40,354 bases of DNA, taken from NCBI GenBank assembly GCA_964534415.1, contig CAZHOL010000005.1:1-40354 (forward strand), read 5' to 3'. The notes beneath the pieces were generated by a model that saw only the letters and a program-made list of their open reading frames with translations, did not search any database and was not told where the DNA came from. A program made the position numbers and the translations under genes. Positions 40,300 to 40,354 of the stretch are shown here, piece by piece. Within the stretch, counting starts at the first letter, position 1. Each line of letters starts with the position of its first letter. This stretch comes from CAYLNC01 sp964534415 (lineage in GTDB: Bacteria > Patescibacteriota > Minisyncoccia > Phycocordibacterales > JAACPR01).

Positions 40300-40354
40300 T
40301 GGTGACCCTACGGGGAATCGAACCCCGATTTGGAGCTTGAAAAGCTCCCGTCCT
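40300..40354 (-). tRNA. tRNA-Glu (anticodon TTC), 5' part outside window
   Basis: On the minus strand: anticodon arm GGAGC-TTTTCAA-GCTCC (TTC), T arm CGGGG-TTCGATT-CCCCG, acceptor 3' strand TAGGGTC, discriminator A and encoded CCA (40302-40300). The 5' acceptor strand and D arm lie beyond the window end. Confidence 0.93.

Noticed and set aside
1..40354. CRISPR arrays, insertion sequences, rRNA genes, replication origin
   Set aside because: I saw no regularly spaced repeats, transposase-like genes, rRNA segments or DnaA-box clusters in reading the window.

Overview
The window looks like a chromosomal segment of a Candidate Phyla Radiation bacterium (Patescibacteria), most likely Parcubacteria. 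This is inferred from gene content, not from a search: a threonyl-tRNA synthetase without TGS domain, a short IF-2, long secreted proteins ending in paired peptidoglycan-binding modules, arrays of VirB2/TrbC-like pilin-type membrane proteins, and AT-rich genes that mostly lack Shine-Dalgarno (SD) sites. One 100-N scaffold gap (25707-25806) appears to be an assembly artefact.

Layout. 1-5.6 kb: rnhB (partial), dnaE, a small unknown gene and thrS. 5.6-8.1 kb: a repeat-rich surface protein with a sortase-type tail, a GC-rich membrane-protein cassette and a sortase. 8.2-13 kb: tRNA-Tyr, then a leftward block of cysteine desulfurase, an HtrA-like pseudoprotease and ClpB. 13-16.5 kb: a rightward translation block (DUF4446 gene, infB, rbfA, tRNA-Cys, tRNA-Leu, a VanY-like carboxypeptidase, tRNA-Lys, tRNA-Leu). 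16.5-18.2 kb: two more SD-bearing membrane-protein cassettes (an SPFH protein and a secreted-domain protein). 18.2-22.3 kb: a leftward operon of methyltransferase, anchored solute-binding protein and six pilin-like membrane proteins. 22.3-25.9 kb: gyrA, a small membrane protein and a metallo-beta-lactamase-fold protein split by the false gap. 26-34.2 kb: rpsA, a fourth SD cassette, pth, lepB, a HisRS-like paralogue, rpsU, ybeY, ftsA, ftsZ and trxB. 34.2-39.6 kb: three secreted proteins, two of them large modular paralogues. 39.7-40.35 kb: a lone unknown gene between short repeats, then a partial tRNA-Glu. No gene-free stretch exceeds 300 bases.

Two expression styles are interleaved. Most AT-rich genes have a -10 hexamer only 6-10 nt before the start codon and no SD, which predicts leaderless mRNA. 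Four isolated genes (6658-7323, 16581-17495, 17671-18129, 27298-27564) have SD sites, longer leaders, -35/-10 promoters and their own hairpin terminators, with visibly GC-richer coding sequence.

The main envelope themes are sortase-linked surface display, a pilin-like array co-transcribed with a solute-binding protein, and cell-wall-binding modular proteins that share a recently homogenised segment.
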